64,000 nt of DNA, taken from the NCBI GenBank assembly GCA_013178295.1, contig JABLWW010000014.1:1-64000 (forward strand), given 5' to 3'. The notes under the pieces were generated by a model. That model had not been told where the DNA came from. It did not search any database and saw only the letters and a program-made list of their open reading frames with translations. The position numbers and the translations under genes are program-made. Origin of the DNA: Anaerolineae bacterium (GTDB lineage Bacteria > Chloroflexota > Anaerolineae > Anaerolineales > Anaerolineaceae). Shown here piece by piece: positions 1 through 8,508 of this stretch; the stretch's first letter is position 1, and each line of letters starts with the position of its first letter.

Positions 1-1
1 A

Positions 2-55
2 CAGTTCCTGACGCTCGCAGAGTTTGCTTCGCTGGTACAAGGATGCCGATCATGA
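2..55 (+). CDS. 3' end of an upstream gene, possibly the cognate methyltransferase (partial)
   Basis: An open frame enters from the window edge, encodes 17 residues ending LVQGCRS and stops with TGA at 53-55. The stop overlaps the ATG at 52 of the next gene in an ATGA arrangement, which is typical of translationally coupled partners. Because the next gene looks like a restriction nuclease, this could be the tail of its modification methylase, but the fragment is too short to assign by sequence. Confidence 0.4.
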   Translation, partial: QFLTLAEFASLVQGCRS

Positions 56-951
56 TTACCTTGACCGAGTCCATCATCAAGAAGATAATCATTCATCTGC
101 TCAAAGGAGAAGATTATCGCATAGAAATTATTTCACTAATCAACGCCGAGTTCTTGCAGTATGCCATTGACTTCTTCCGCAAGATAGTGGACGCAAAACT
201 GAATAATCGGGCAGTATCTACGGATTGGTATGCAGACGAATTTCTTGACCCCCGCCTTTCTTCTGATGAACTTACTATTCATTCGGGGCTTAACAAAAAA
301 ACCATCTCCAACATGTACAATTCCGCCCGACGTGAGATTGTCATCGAAGCGACAAAACAGCACTACGAACATTTATACCAGGTGATTAACAGTCTGGTAG
401 AACAAGGCAGCGATATTGACATCACCCTCACCATTAAGTTTCGCGGGTGCAGTGTGGACTTAAACGTCAACGAAAGTTTGATCGTCATCAACTCCCTGGC
501 AGTGAAGCGGGCAGAACTGCGCGGCGGCGCCTGGAGTACAGCAGGAAAACGGATAGAGAAGATTCTAATGCTGGTGCTGTGCAAACTATATGCAGTGTCC
601 GAGCAATATTACGAATACCGAGGAACCTCCAGCGAGGGACGGGAAGTAGATTTTTACCTTATCGGAAGGGACAAGAAACGATATCTTTGTGAAGTCAAAC
701 TGATGGGAAAAGGCAACCCCGAAAGCGCCGACGCCGTTGTTGCCCGAGACAGCGACATCTTTGTTGCAGATAAGCTTTCAGACTTGAACAAACAACAATT
801 ACGGCAACGCGGCGTGCGATGGGTTGAGTTGCGAAGCGAAAACGGCTACAGGAAAATCGAAGAAATTTTCAAAGAGCTACAAGTGCCGTTTTCGCCCCCT
901 GCGCAGGATATCGAGCATCTGCTTACCGCCGTCTTCACTGAAATCTTCTAA
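52..951 (+). CDS. Type II restriction endonuclease, CfrBI-like
   Basis: This 299-residue protein resembles the CfrBI family of type II restriction nucleases (CfrBI itself cleaves CCWWGG). The C-terminal half carries a PD-(D/E)XK-like nuclease signature: a Glu-Val-Asp in GREVDFYLIG, then the Glu-Val-Lys of YLCEVKLMGKGNPESADAV, followed by a helical segment with ARDSDIFVADKLS. I chose the ATG at 52 because it overlaps the upstream stop as ATGA; an in-frame ATG at 43 is also possible. The gene is less GC-rich than its surroundings and ends about 90 bases before a new promoter, consistent with an acquired R-M cassette. Recognition specificity cannot be read from the sequence. Confidence 0.65.
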   Translation: MITLTESIIKKIIIHLLKGEDYRIEIISLINAEFLQYAIDFFRKIVDAKLNNRAVSTDWYADEFLDPRLSSDELTIHSGLNKKTISNMYNSARREIVIEATKQHYEHLYQVINSLVEQGSDIDITLTIKFRGCSVDLNVNESLIVINSLAVKRAELRGGAWSTAGKRIEKILMLVLCKLYAVSEQYYEYRGTSSEGREVDFYLIGRDKKRYLCEVKLMGKGNPESADAVVARDSDIFVADKLSDLNKQQLRQRGVRWVELRSENGYRKIEEIFKELQVPFSPPAQDIEHLLTAVFTEIF

Positions 952-1267
952 GCCTCATAACCAGCGCCGCAAAAGCAGGCGGCGCAGATATACTCGAAAA
1001 CCGATTGAGCGCTTTTTTCAACTCCCCAATCGCGATCTATTGACTTTTTCTCGCCGTTATTGTATAATCAAAACGGTATCAATGGTCAATGATAGCTACC
1101 GGGACACAGATCGAGCAATGGAAACGGATGCGGACAAAAACCAAAGCCCGCCAAACGCACCCCAGCGGCGCTGCGTCTGTTTCTATCCCCTCCAGCCCCC
1201 GCCAGCCGCTCCAATGGACGGGGGCGCTGCGTTTCCTTTGACAAGGGGTGCAGGGTGAGGATGTGCC
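952..1267. other. Intergenic region: promoter and long leader of the ATPase gene
   Basis: No convincing gene here. It holds a consensus promoter at 1040-1068, then a leader of about 190 bases with GC-rich hairpin potential (a CCCCCG ... CGGGGG pair around 1196-1224 and the palindrome CAGCGGCGCTG near 1164). The RBS-like AGGGTGAGG lies just upstream of the ATG at 1268. A frame starting at 1082 could encode about 58 residues but shows no protein-like features. Confidence 0.5.
1040..1068 (+). promoter_or_regulatory. Sigma-70-type promoter of the replication-like module
   Basis: TTGACT at 1040-1045 and TATAAT at 1063-1068 are separated by exactly 17 bases. Transcription would start near 1075 and read into the ATPase gene at 1268. 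It is one of the best promoter matches in the window. Confidence 0.75.
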
Positions 1268-2158
1268 ATGGCAAATAAAAACCGAGACCCCAAGCGCCGT
1301 CTGACGCTCAAAGAACTGGGCTTCCTCGAAGACCCGTTTACCCGCTCGGCAGACCCGCGCTTCCTCTACCTCTCCGCCCAGCATGGCGAGGTGCTCGACC
1401 GCACCCAGGAGGTCATCGAAGAGCGGCGCGGTCTGGCAGTGGTCGAGGGCGGCTTTGGCGTGGGTAAATCCACCGTCGCCCGCCGCCTCGAATCCATCTA
1501 CCGCGCCATCCCCGACGACTACCAGATCGTCTTCGTCCACACCGCCAGCTACGAATCCGAATATGCTGCCCTGCTGGACGTCTCCTTTGCCCTCAACCTC
1601 ACCCGCCGCAAGGGAATGACCATGCAGTGGCGCGAGTTCGAGACCTTTCTGGTCAACGAAGCCGAAAAAGGGCGCAACGTGGTCATGATCCTGGACGACG
1701 CCCAGATGATCCAGCCCGAAGGGCTTAACCTGGTGCACCACATCTACAACTTCGACATCTCCAAAAAGCTGGCACAGGTCATCCTCTTTGGACAGCCCGA
1801 AATCCAGCGCATCTTCAACGCCCGCCCCGAGGTGCTCTCGCGGGTCGACTCGTGGTTCCGCCTCAATCCCCTCTCGCTGGAAGACACCTTTGAGCTGATC
1901 CGCTTCCGCTGCAGCGTCGCCGGGCGCAAAGAGCCGCTGCTCACCCAATCCGCCTTCATTCAGGTGTGGGAGATGACGCGCGGCATCCCGCGCGAGATCG
2001 TCAACTTGTGCTCCAAGGTGATTGACGAGCTGGGGCAGCAGGGCAAAACCACCGCCGATGATGAGGTGGTGCGGCTGGCGATCGAATCCTATCAGGCAAG
2101 CCTGGCAGCGGCTGTGGACACCCCGCTGCGCCAGGAGTCGCTCTTCCGCGGGGCATAA
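1268..2158 (+). CDS. AAA ATPase of the ExeA/TniB type
   Basis: A 296-residue cytoplasmic P-loop ATPase. Walker A is GGFGVGKST at residues 61-69 and Walker B is VVMILDDAQ at 138-146, followed by the sensor-like stretch VILFGQPEIQ and an arginine-rich C-terminal lid (GIPREIVNLCSKVIDEL). This arrangement is typical of the ExeA/GspA-like AAA family, which also includes the TniB and MuB-like transposition ATPases. It is the first gene after a strong promoter and is followed by a small DNA-binding-like protein and a replication-initiator-like protein. In that setting a role as a helicase- or initiator-loading ATPase is plausible, but that is inference. A transposition target ATPase is the alternative, although no transposase is nearby. 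Confidence 0.75.
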   Translation: MANKNRDPKRRLTLKELGFLEDPFTRSADPRFLYLSAQHGEVLDRTQEVIEERRGLAVVEGGFGVGKSTVARRLESIYRAIPDDYQIVFVHTASYESEYAALLDVSFALNLTRRKGMTMQWREFETFLVNEAEKGRNVVMILDDAQMIQPEGLNLVHHIYNFDISKKLAQVILFGQPEIQRIFNARPEVLSRVDSWFRLNPLSLEDTFELIRFRCSVAGRKEPLLTQSAFIQVWEMTRGIPREIVNLCSKVIDELGQQGKTTADDEVVRLAIESYQASLAAAVDTPLRQESLFRGA

Positions 2159-2212
2159 CCAAAGCCATAAAAAAGACCCGAATTACATGGACACAAAAAT
2201 AAGGCAAATATT

Positions 2213-2644
2213 ATGGCTAAAAAAATAAGAAGCGCTGAAAACAAGGAAACTGCCGCTCGCGGTGATATCTACCCCTGGCTGCGGCTGCTCGATCTGGACT
2301 TTCAGCGCGGCGAACGCCCCAGCATCAAGCGCGGCAGAGGACGCCCGCGCAACCCCTTCCCGCGCGAAGCCGTCCACATCACCCTGACCAGCGACGAACT
2401 GGCAACCCTGGATGCGCTGGTGGAACTGCTCTCCAAGACAATGAAAGGCAGCGTCCACCGCGGCAACCTGATCGCCTTCATGGCATTTCGTCTCTACGAC
2501 CAGCTGACCCACGCCGCCGAAGCGACCTCGCTGGATGAGGTGGAAAACTTCACCCGTCTGGCGGCGTTCCTCGACCAACACTGTGCGAAAGGAGGTTCTC
2601 CAGCACCGGCAAAAACTGTCCAAGTGGACAGCTTGTCAAAGTAG
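2213..2644 (+). CDS. Small DNA-binding-like protein with AT-hook and RHH-like region
   Basis: A 143-residue protein I cannot place in a named family. Residues about 38-46 (KRGRGRPRNP) form an AT-hook-like GRP motif. The following segment PREAVHITLTSDELATLDALVEL looks like a beta strand plus helices of a ribbon-helix-helix fold. The C terminus is helical and ends in a Ser/Lys-rich tail. It lies 54 bases after the ATPase gene and before the initiator gene, so it may be the regulator or accessory DNA-binding protein of this module. Its last codons contain a 30-base element that reappears upstream of the prophage-like cassette. Confidence 0.55.
   Translation: MAKKIRSAENKETAARGDIYPWLRLLDLDFQRGERPSIKRGRGRPRNPFPREAVHITLTSDELATLDALVELLSKTMKGSVHRGNLIAFMAFRLYDQLTHAAEATSLDEVENFTRLAAFLDQHCAKGGSPAPAKTVQVDSLSK
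2611..2640. promoter_or_regulatory. Copy 1 of a 30-base element shared with the prophage promoter region
   Basis: AAAAACTGTCC, four variable bases, then GGACAGCTTGTCAAA, with a perfect CTGTCC/GGACAG inverted repeat. A second copy at 22697-22726 matches at 26 of 30 positions. This copy overlaps the 3' end of the 143-residue gene and sits about 230 bases before the initiator gene. It could be an operator or an attachment-type site. Confidence 0.5.
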
Positions 2645-2690
2645 AAATTTTGTGCTAATGTAAAGGATATGCACACACCCCCAACAGAAA

Positions 2691-2725
2691 AGCGCCCCAC
2701 GGCTTTTGCGCGGCAGGGGGGCGCT
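2691..2725. repeat. Inverted repeat before the initiator gene
   Basis: AGCGCCCC at 2691-2698 pairs perfectly with GGGGCGCT at 2718-2725 across a 19-base loop. There is no T-tract, so it may be a weak terminator or a protein-binding site rather than an efficient intrinsic terminator. Confidence 0.35.
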
Positions 2726-2868
2726 CACCAGGCTGGCGCAGCAACGCCAGATGTATGGTTATTGTACGGCACGCACCCGCGGCTGTCAAGTACCCCTTTT
2801 TTGCACGCGCCAGCCTGCCCGCCCGCAAACCAAGACCGAAACGCTGAAAGACTGGCAAGGCAGGCAAT

Positions 2869-4539
2869 GTGAACGAAGACAACGAACTTCCCTCTCTGGC
2901 TGGCTGTCAGGAACTGCTGGCAAACCTGATGGTGGGCGAGCACTCCGCCCGCACCAACAGCGCCGCAGTGCATGTCATCTTCTCGCATTACCTGGCAGGA
3001 TTTCTCACCCCCACCATGCAAGCCGTGCTCAACTGGCTGATCACCCACGACGCCAGCGGGGTGGACAGCGAGGGACGCCCCAGCAACCAGCGGCGCTTTT
3101 CAGCCGCCCAGATCGCCGCCGGTTACTGGGTGGACGGACGGCGCGTCTCATGGGGCTGCGGCTGCAACCGCGGCACGGTGATCAAAACCCTCAACGCCCT
3201 CGAGGAACTGCGCATCATCCGCCGCATTGGCGACCCGCGCCGCGCCAAAAAGGGCGGCGACGGCGAATACGGCTGTCTGTGGGAACTGCAGCTCAACTTT
3301 GCCGAATGGAACTGGGACGCCATCCAGCAGCAAAAAAGCGCCGCCGACCAGGTCAACCAGGCGCGCGCCGCAAAAGCGCGCCGCATCCTGGAAGACAAAC
3401 GCTCCGCCGCCCCCACCCGCCGCCGCACTCCACCCACAGCCGCCGCAGCCCCCTCTGCCAACGCCCGCCGCAGCCCCACCAAGCCAAGCGCCGCCCCTCT
3501 GCCGACGGACGCATCTCCCCTGCCGCACCCTGCGCCCGCCCCCCTCGACCAGCTTTCTGCCGCGTCCGCCTCTGGCATAACCACCCCGCCCATCGGTCTG
3601 TACGACAATCCTACCCAGCAACGGTCTGTGGCACAATCGCATTCTGCCGCCGCGATCGGCGCGCTCGACAGACCGATTCGCAATCCGTCTGTGCCACAAT
3701 CCGATTCAGAGCAGACAATGCGCCTGTCCTACAAACCGATTCGGGCAGGTGAATCTGTGGCGCAAACCGATTCAATGCCTGTTTTAATTAACGAATCAGT
3801 AAACAAAGGGGAAGAAAAGATACCGTTTCCCTTTGCTGAAACATCTCCTGCCAGCGCAAACGGGCAGGAATGGGTGGAATATTTCCGCTGGGCATTCTCA
3901 CGGCGCAGCGATTGGCGCAGTGAGCCTTCACCACTGACCAACATTCAGGTGCGCGAGATGGGGGAGTGGGTGGCACAATACGGCGAGGACGCCCTGCGGG
4001 CAGCGATTGACGAGGTGGCGCGCTATCCCAACCCACCGCCGCTTGAGCGCGCCTTTGGGCTGGTGCGCCATACGCTCAAAAAGCGGGCAGCCCGTCAGAC
4101 GGGAGAACCGCTTGCATCGTCTGCCCTTGAAGCCAGCCCGCCGCTGCCGCGCGGCAATCCGCATGCGACGCTTCAAGCGGGGGAGGAGGCACCGGGTGAG
4201 CTTTCCTCCCCCGCGCAGGAGACGGATGCCCTGCAGGGCTGGCGCGCCGCTGTTCAGCGGCTGAGCGCGGCCGAGATCAGCGCCGTCCAGCAGCTGCGCG
4301 GCTATCTGCGCGGCGAGATGTCACGCGCCGATTATGAGACCTGGTTTGCCCCTGCGCGTCTGCTGGGGCGCGGTGCACAGGGCGAGCTGATCTTTGGGCT
4401 GGCGAACCGCTATGCCTGTGAATGGGTAGAAGACCGTCTGGGCGCGGTCATCCGCCGCTTCCTTGCCGGGGCACTGGGAGGCGAGACAGCGGTAGCCTTC
4501 TGTGTGGCGACCAGCGACGTGCTCGAACTGGGCAGGTGA
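2869..4539 (+). CDS. Replication-initiator-like protein with a DnaA-N-type C-terminal domain
   Basis: A 556-residue protein starting at GTG after an AAGGCAGG-like RBS. Residues about 25-140 look like a winged-helix replication-protein domain (LTPTMQAVLNWLITH, then NRGTVIKTLNALEELRIIRRI). A Pro/Ala/Ser-rich linker runs from about 160 to 320. A helical domain spans about 335-405. Residues about 458-547 resemble DnaA domain I, with the hallmark SRADYETWFAPARLL and later YACEWVEDRLGAVIRRFL. In DnaA this domain contacts the DnaB helicase. A DNA-binding N terminus joined by a long linker to a helicase-interacting C terminus is the layout of phage lambda O. The linker-coding DNA carries iteron-like repeats and an AT-rich segment. 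A role as initiator of an integrated plasmid or phage replicon is likely but untested. Confidence 0.65.
   Translation: MNEDNELPSLAGCQELLANLMVGEHSARTNSAAVHVIFSHYLAGFLTPTMQAVLNWLITHDASGVDSEGRPSNQRRFSAAQIAAGYWVDGRRVSWGCGCNRGTVIKTLNALEELRIIRRIGDPRRAKKGGDGEYGCLWELQLNFAEWNWDAIQQQKSAADQVNQARAAKARRILEDKRSAAPTRRRTPPTAAAAPSANARRSPTKPSAAPLPTDASPLPHPAPAPLDQLSAASASGITTPPIGLYDNPTQQRSVAQSHSAAAIGALDRPIRNPSVPQSDSEQTMRLSYKPIRAGESVAQTDSMPVLINESVNKGEEKIPFPFAETSPASANGQEWVEYFRWAFSRRSDWRSEPSPLTNIQVREMGEWVAQYGEDALRAAIDEVARYPNPPPLERAFGLVRHTLKKRAARQTGEPLASSALEASPPLPRGNPHATLQAGEEAPGELSSPAQETDALQGWRAAVQRLSAAEISAVQQLRGYLRGEMSRADYETWFAPARLLGRGAQGELIFGLANRYACEWVEDRLGAVIRRFLAGALGGETAVAFCVATSDVLELGR
3592..3774 (+). repeat. 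Iteron-like repeat cluster inside the initiator gene (candidate origin)
   Basis: Three 21-base direct repeats lie at 3625-3645, 3688-3708 and 3754-3774 (consensus TCTGTGSCRC then AAWCSSATTCW), spaced 63 and 66 bases start to start. Partial copies ACCGATTCG lie at 3672-3680 and 3735-3743. A 10-base perfect inverted pair, ATCGGTCTGT at 3592-3601 and ACAGACCGAT at 3668-3677, frames the cluster. The encoded peptide repeats SVAQSHS, SVPQSDS and SVAQTDS. Confidence 0.6.
3781..3828 (+). other. AT-rich segment next to the iterons (possible unwinding element)
   Basis: Directly after the third repeat the sequence turns AT-rich (GTTTTAATTAACGAATCAG, then purine-rich AAACAAAGGGGAAGAAAAG) within a gene that is otherwise very GC-rich. 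Position and composition match a duplex-unwinding element beside iterons. It is still coding sequence. Confidence 0.45.
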
Positions 4540-4580
4540 GGGCGGCGCTGGCTTGCTCTCTGGTCATAAAAAGCAAATGA

Positions 4581-4589
4581 TGGTAAAAT
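4581..4589 (+). promoter_or_regulatory. Extended -10 promoter of the first chemoreceptor gene
   Basis: TGG followed by TAAAAT (4584-4589) forms an extended -10. A weak -35, TGGTCA at 4561-4566, lies 17 bases upstream. The second chemoreceptor gene in the window has a similar extended -10. Confidence 0.4.
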
Positions 4590-4625
4590 CTGCCTCCTAA
4601 AATTGACATCAGGAGGATGACCAAC

Positions 4626-6956
4626 ATGAAGCTGCGCAGCATCAGTCTCAAAGTGTTTATTCCTTTGGCGGTGTTATTGCTCTTGGGTGCGGCGGCGATT
4701 ATTCTCAACAATGTGGTCAGCGCCAACCATCTGCTGGGTATGGAAGAAGAAAAACGTCTGCTCAGCTATGCACATGAGTTTCAAGCGCTGATTGACGAGC
4801 GTGGGCAAATGGCGGCGGCGATGGCAGCCAGCGTTGCCGGGCTGCCCGAAGTGCAGCGTGCCTTCGCAAAACAGGATCGTGACACGCTGCTGCAGATCAT
4901 GTTGCCGAGCTATCAGAAGATCGCTGATGTCTATGGGGTTTCGCAGGCACAGTTTCATCTGCCCCCAGCCACCTCGTTTCTGCGTTTACACAAACCAGAG
5001 AAGTTCGGCGATGACCTGACTTCCTTTCGCAAAACGGTGGTGGTTGCCAACTCCCGCCGGGAAACTGCCAGCGGGCTGGAAGTGGGAGTTGGCGGTGTGG
5101 GGATCCGTGGGGTGACGCCGGTTTTCTTTGAAGAGAAACACATTGGCAGTTTTGAATACGGGATGAATTTTGACCAGAAGTTTCTCGGCGAATACAAACA
5201 GATTGTCGGTGCGGATGTAGCCGTCTATTTGCAAAAGACGGTGGTTGACCCTGCTGCGGCGTCTGCAGGGGGAGCAGAGACAGAGACGGGAAAGAGCGCC
5301 GCTGGTTTGACGCTGTATGCCTCTACTGTGCAAGACCCACCGCTGGTAGCTGAGGACGTGCGCCAGCAGGTGTTTGCAGAAGGCGTTGAGCGTATTTCCT
5401 ATGTTAATGTTGGCAGGAATTCATTTGCCGTTGTTACCACCCCGATCCTTGATTATCAGCGTGAGGTGATTGGGCTGGCAGAGATTTTTGTGCCGCGCGA
5501 CGAGACGCTGGCGTTGATTGCGCGTAGCCGTAACTTGAACCTGCTCTTTATCCTGGCAGTTTTGATCGGCATCTTGCCCTTAATCTACGTCATCCTGCAG
5601 CGGGTGGTGGTGCGTCCGCTGCGGGTGGCAATGGCGCTGGCACAGCAGGTGGCAGAAACCGACCTGCAAGCCTTGTCGCAACAGATGGAACGGATGGCGG
5701 GCGGCGATTGGAGTGGCGGATTCACACTTTCGGCACAGCCGATTGCAGGCGCCGCCGAGGACGAGGTGGGCGCGCTGGCCCGCGCCCTTAACCAGATGAT
5801 CGCTGCTCTGCAGGAGATGGGCACCGCCTTTGACCGTATGAAAGAGACCCTGCGCAGTGTGCTGCGGCAGGTGGCAGGCAATGCCACAGCGCTCAAAGAC
5901 TTCTCCCGCAACCTGGCGGATGCAATGGAGCAGTCGGGTCATGCTGTTGGGGATATTGTCGAGGTGGTGCAGCAGCTTGCCCAGAGCGCCTTTGAGCAGG
6001 GCGAGGTGATGTCGCACACGGTGGACGCCATGGGCGAGATGGAGCGCGCTATTGATGGTGTGGCGCGCGGCGCGCAGGAGCAGGCGCAGTCGGTTGGGCG
6101 CGTGGCAGAGAGCGCCACACAAATCGGCAAAGCCATTGAACAGGTGGAGGAGAGTGTTCGGGCAGTGGAGCAGGGCGCTTTGAGCACGGCGCAAAATGCC
6201 CGCCGCGGGGCACAAGCCGTGTTGCAGACTGTGGAAAGCATGCAGTCCATCCAGCGGCAGGTGGACGTGCTGGCACAGCGGGTAGAGGAGATGGGGCAGC
6301 GCTCCGGGCAGATCGTGGGTGTCGTTGAACTGATCAACGACATTTCTTCGCAGACCAATTTGCTGGCGCTGAATGCAGCCATTGAAGCCGCCCGCGCTGG
6401 TGAGGCGGGCAAGGGGTTTGCTGTGGTTGCCGACGAGGTGCGCAAGCTGGCAGAACGCGCTTCCAATGCTACCGGCGAGATTGCCAACCTGGTCAAGGAG
6501 ATTCAGAACTCGGTGGACGAAGCCCTGGCGGCGATGCGCGAAGGCTCACAGGGCGTTGTCGTGGGTGTCGAAAAGGCGCGCGATTCGGGGCAGATGCTGG
6601 ATCAGATTCTCCAATCGGCAGAGGCAGTTTCGGCGCAGCTGCGTCAGGTCTCCGCGGCGGTGCGCCAGATCAACACGGCTTCGGCAGAGATGGGGTCGGC
6701 GATGGAATCGGTGAGCGCCGTGGTGGAGCAGAACACCGCTGCCACGGAAGAGATGTCGGCTGGCTCCAAAGAGGTGAGCGAATCGCTGGCGCGTGCTGCC
6801 CAGGTCAGCGCCCGCAATGCACAATCCATCGAGAGCGTCAGCGCAGCGACCGAGGAGCTGAACGCCCAAGCCGAGGAGCTGATGGCGCTTTCACGAACGA
6901 TGGACGAGATGGCACAGCACCTGATAGAATCGGTGCAGCGCTTCCGCTTGACGTAG
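4626..6956 (+). CDS. Methyl-accepting chemotaxis protein with Cache-type sensor
   Basis: A 776-residue transmembrane chemoreceptor. A first membrane helix lies near residues 8-28. A large extracellular sensor of the double-Cache type spans about 30-300, with motifs such as [12 protein letters not shown] and [16 protein letters not shown] second membrane helix is near 303-325, followed by a HAMP region and a long helical signalling domain whose tip reads [20 protein letters not shown] and [14 protein letters not shown] chose ATG 4626 because it sits 9 bases after AGGAGG (4611-4616), whereas ATG 4617 abuts the RBS. Its target would be the CheA/CheW array, but no che genes are in the window. The ligand is unknown; double-Cache sensors often bind small organic acids or amino acids. 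Confidence 0.9.
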   Translation: MKLRSISLKVFIPLAVLLLLGAAAIILNNVVSANHLLGMEEEKRLLSYAHEFQALIDERGQMAAAMAASVAGLPEVQRAFAKQDRDTLLQIMLPSYQKIADVYGVSQAQFHLPPATSFLRLHKPEKFGDDLTSFRKTVVVANSRRETASGLEVGVGGVGIRGVTPVFFEEKHIGSFEYGMNFDQKFLGEYKQIVGADVAVYLQKTVVDPAAASAGGAETETGKSAAGLTLYASTVQDPPLVAEDVRQQVFAEGVERISYVNVGRNSFAVVTTPILDYQREVIGLAEIFVPRDETLALIARSRNLNLLFILAVLIGILPLIYVILQRVVVRPLRVAMALAQQVAETDLQALSQQMERMAGGDWSGGFTLSAQPIAGAAEDEVGALARALNQMIAALQEMGTAFDRMKETLRSVLRQVAGNATALKDFSRNLADAMEQSGHAVGDIVEVVQQLAQSAFEQGEVMSHTVDAMGEMERAIDGVARGAQEQAQSVGRVAESATQIGKAIEQVEESVRAVEQGALSTAQNARRGAQAVLQTVESMQSIQRQVDVLAQRVEEMGQRSGQIVGVVELINDISSQTNLLALNAAIEAARAGEAGKGFAVVADEVRKLAERASNATGEIANLVKEIQNSVDEALAAMREGSQGVVVGVEKARDSGQMLDQILQSAEAVSAQLRQVSAAVRQINTASAEMGSAMESVSAVVEQNTAATEEMSAGSKEVSESLARAAQVSARNAQSIESVSAATEELNAQAEELMALSRTMDEMAQHLIESVQRFRLT

Positions 6957-6963
6957 CACCTGT

Positions 6964-7009
6964 CCGCCCGCGCCAACGGCCGTTTGGCTGGGGCGCGGGC
7001 GGCGTTTTT
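6964..7009 (+). terminator. Intrinsic terminator after the chemoreceptor
   Basis: A perfect 11-base stem, CCGCCCGCGCC at 6964-6974 with GGCGCGGGCGG at 6992-7002, is followed by CGTTTTT. Confidence 0.85.
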
Positions 7010-7034
7010 CTCTTGCGCTGCAGGGGCGCCGCTC

Positions 7035-7457
7035 TCAGCCGGTCAGGCGCGCCTGCAGACGGATTTCTGGTCCTGCCAGGGCTTTGGAAATTGGGCAGTT
7101 TTGCTTGGCGTTTTCGGCGTGCTGCAAAAACGCCTCCTGGCGGATGCCGGGCACCTCTGCCTCGCATTCCAGTTCGATCAGGGTGACGGTCGGTCCTTCG
7201 CCCAGATGGACGCGAGCGGTGGTGTGGATGCGTTTGGGTGCAAAACCGGCTTCGCTCAGCAGGGCGGAGAGGAACATGGAGAAGCAGCCAGCCTGCGCCG
7301 CCCCGATCAGCTCCTCGGGGTTGGTGCCGCTGGCACTTTCAAAGCGCGAGCCAAAGCTAAAACTGCCTTCAAACGCTCCGCTGCCCAGCCGCATGAGTCC
7401 GCCGCCTTCTTTAAGCGTTCCCTGCCATTCGGCGCTGGATGTGCGTACAATGTGCAT
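7035..7457 (-). CDS. OsmC/Ohr-family peroxiredoxin
   Basis: A 140-residue cytoplasmic protein of the OsmC family, thiol peroxidases that reduce organic and inorganic hydroperoxides. The two catalytic cysteines are visible: Cys58 in AAQAGCFSM and Cys121 in NCPISKAL. The family motif TNPEEL is at 45-50. Length matches the family. It is the last gene of a minus-strand stress island (Fur-family regulator, DPS-like ferritin, cytochrome b5-like protein) and has its own promoter candidate. It is closer to OsmC than to Ohr, but substrate preference cannot be read from sequence. Confidence 0.85.
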   Translation of the reverse strand: MHIVRTSSAEWQGTLKEGGGLMRLGSGAFEGSFSFGSRFESASGTNPEELIGAAQAGCFSMFLSALLSEAGFAPKRIHTTARVHLGEGPTVTLIELECEAEVPGIRQEAFLQHAENAKQNCPISKALAGPEIRLQARLTG

Positions 7458-7470
7458 GTTGCCCTCTCTT

Positions 7471-7497
7471 TCTATACGATCATTTTGTGATTGTCAA
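7471..7497 (-). promoter_or_regulatory. Promoter of the OsmC gene
   Basis: On the minus strand TTGACA (7492-7497) and TATAGA (7471-7476) are 15 bases apart, shorter than ideal. The -35 overlaps the last codon of the upstream cytochrome b5-like gene. Confidence 0.4.
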
Positions 7498-7790
7498 TCG
7501 CTTGTGTTGCTGCGCCGCGCTGTATCGGTGCGGTGTGTTTTGGGGATGAGCACGCCGACGCGCGGGAAGCGTTCCAGCAGGTCGCTGCCGTGCGGGGCGT
7601 GCGTCATCTCGGCGGTCAGGTCGCACCCCGCCCGGTGCTGCACCCAATGGATGCCCGTCTGCCAGTGATAGCTGCGGCTGACGTCATAGACGATGCCGTT
7701 GCAGGCGACATACGCTGCCCGTCCGTGCTTGCCGTCGTAGCGGCGCAGCTGGCGGGGGGTGAAGGTGCGCTGGGGGGCGTGCATGGGCAT
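7494..7790 (-). CDS. Cytochrome b5-like heme-binding protein
   Basis: A 98-residue soluble protein with the bacterial cytochrome b5-like domain. Pattern residues are FTPRQLRRYDGKHGRAAYVACNG-like in the first third, then VYDVSRSYHW, and two candidate heme-ligand histidines in TGIHWVQHRAGCDLTAEM and THAPHG. It lies 35 bases downstream of the DPS-like ferritin gene on the same strand. A role in electron transfer to or from iron stores or peroxides is an inference from this context. Confidence 0.75.
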   Translation of the reverse strand: MPMHAPQRTFTPRQLRRYDGKHGRAAYVACNGIVYDVSRSYHWQTGIHWVQHRAGCDLTAEMTHAPHGSDLLERFPRVGVLIPKTHRTDTARRSNTSD

Positions 7791-7825
7791 CTCCAGATCG
7801 GGCGGGGTGCGCTGGGGGTGCGGAT

Positions 7826-8377
7826 TTAGCGCAGGAACTTGCCGACAAAGGGCGAGGTTTCGCCGCGGCGCATAAAGTGCCCTGAGGGACCTTCACCGAG
7901 GAACTCGGAGAACCACGATTCGTGTTCGACTTCCTCGTTGAGGATGGCGAGGGCGAGGTCGTAGGTGCGGTGGTCTTTGCCTGCGGTGAGGTTGCAGATA
8001 TGCGTATAGCCTCGCACAGCGCAGCGTTCAGCTTCCACCAGCACGGTGAGCATGGCGCGGATATCGCTGGGGTTGGCGGGCAGTTTGGCGGGCGGGCAGG
8101 CGGAGATGTTGTGGAAGTCCACCATGCTGTCCGGCAGTTTGCCGCCCAGTTCGTAGATGCGCGGCATCAGCGCTTCAAAGTGGTTGCGGTCTTCGATACG
8201 GGCGGCTTCGGCAATTTCTTTCAGCCCTTCGCCTTCCAGCCCGATCAGGTTGGCGCGCAGGATGGTATAGTAATAGTAAGTGGTCAACTCAGCAGAGGCG
8301 TTTTTGACCAGCAGTTCAAGCAGCTGATCCACATTCACACCAGCTTTTTCGACCATTTCGCGAGCTACTTTTGCCAT
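7826..8377 (-). CDS. DPS-like (DPSL) ferritin
   Basis: A 183-residue four-helix ferritin-like protein. Candidate di-iron ligands are Glu30 (NASAELTTYYYY), Glu62 and His66 (RIEDRNHFEAL), Glu115/Glu117 (VEAERC) and the ExxH near 149-152 (EEVEHESW). Cysteines at 94, 119 and 128 recall the thiol pair of archaeal/bacterial DPSL proteins. These assemble into 12-mer cages that consume peroxide while oxidising iron. The start follows AAGGAGAAAG. The upstream region contains a PerR-box-like palindrome, so induction by peroxide is likely. Confidence 0.85.
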   Translation of the reverse strand: MAKVAREMVEKAGVNVDQLLELLVKNASAELTTYYYYTILRANLIGLEGEGLKEIAEAARIEDRNHFEALMPRIYELGGKLPDSMVDFHNISACPPAKLPANPSDIRAMLTVLVEAERCAVRGYTHICNLTAGKDHRTYDLALAILNEEVEHESWFSEFLGEGPSGHFMRRGETSPFVGKFLR

Positions 8378-8508
8378 AATACTTTCTCCTTTTTTATTTT
8401 ACAGACGGATACGGTTCATCAACGACATGAGCGCGGCGGCTCAAAGACTTGGGGCGGGTTTTTTCTCTTACGATAGACACCTCTTTTTATTGATAATATT
8501 TTCTAAAA

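Noticed and set aside
824-1258. A 144-codon frame spanning the end of the nuclease gene and the next leader.
   Set aside because: It overlaps a recognisable gene and a consensus promoter and is basic, low-complexity sequence.
2706-3752. A 348-codon + strand frame overlapping the initiator gene start.
   Set aside because: It is Arg/Pro-rich shadow coding in GC-rich DNA with no protein-like motifs, while the overlapping frame shows recognisable domains.
3592-3774. Repeats considered only as a protein-level SVxQSxS motif.
   Set aside because: The match extends over 21 bases including synonymous positions, and inverted half-sites in other frames are present, which favours a DNA-level role.
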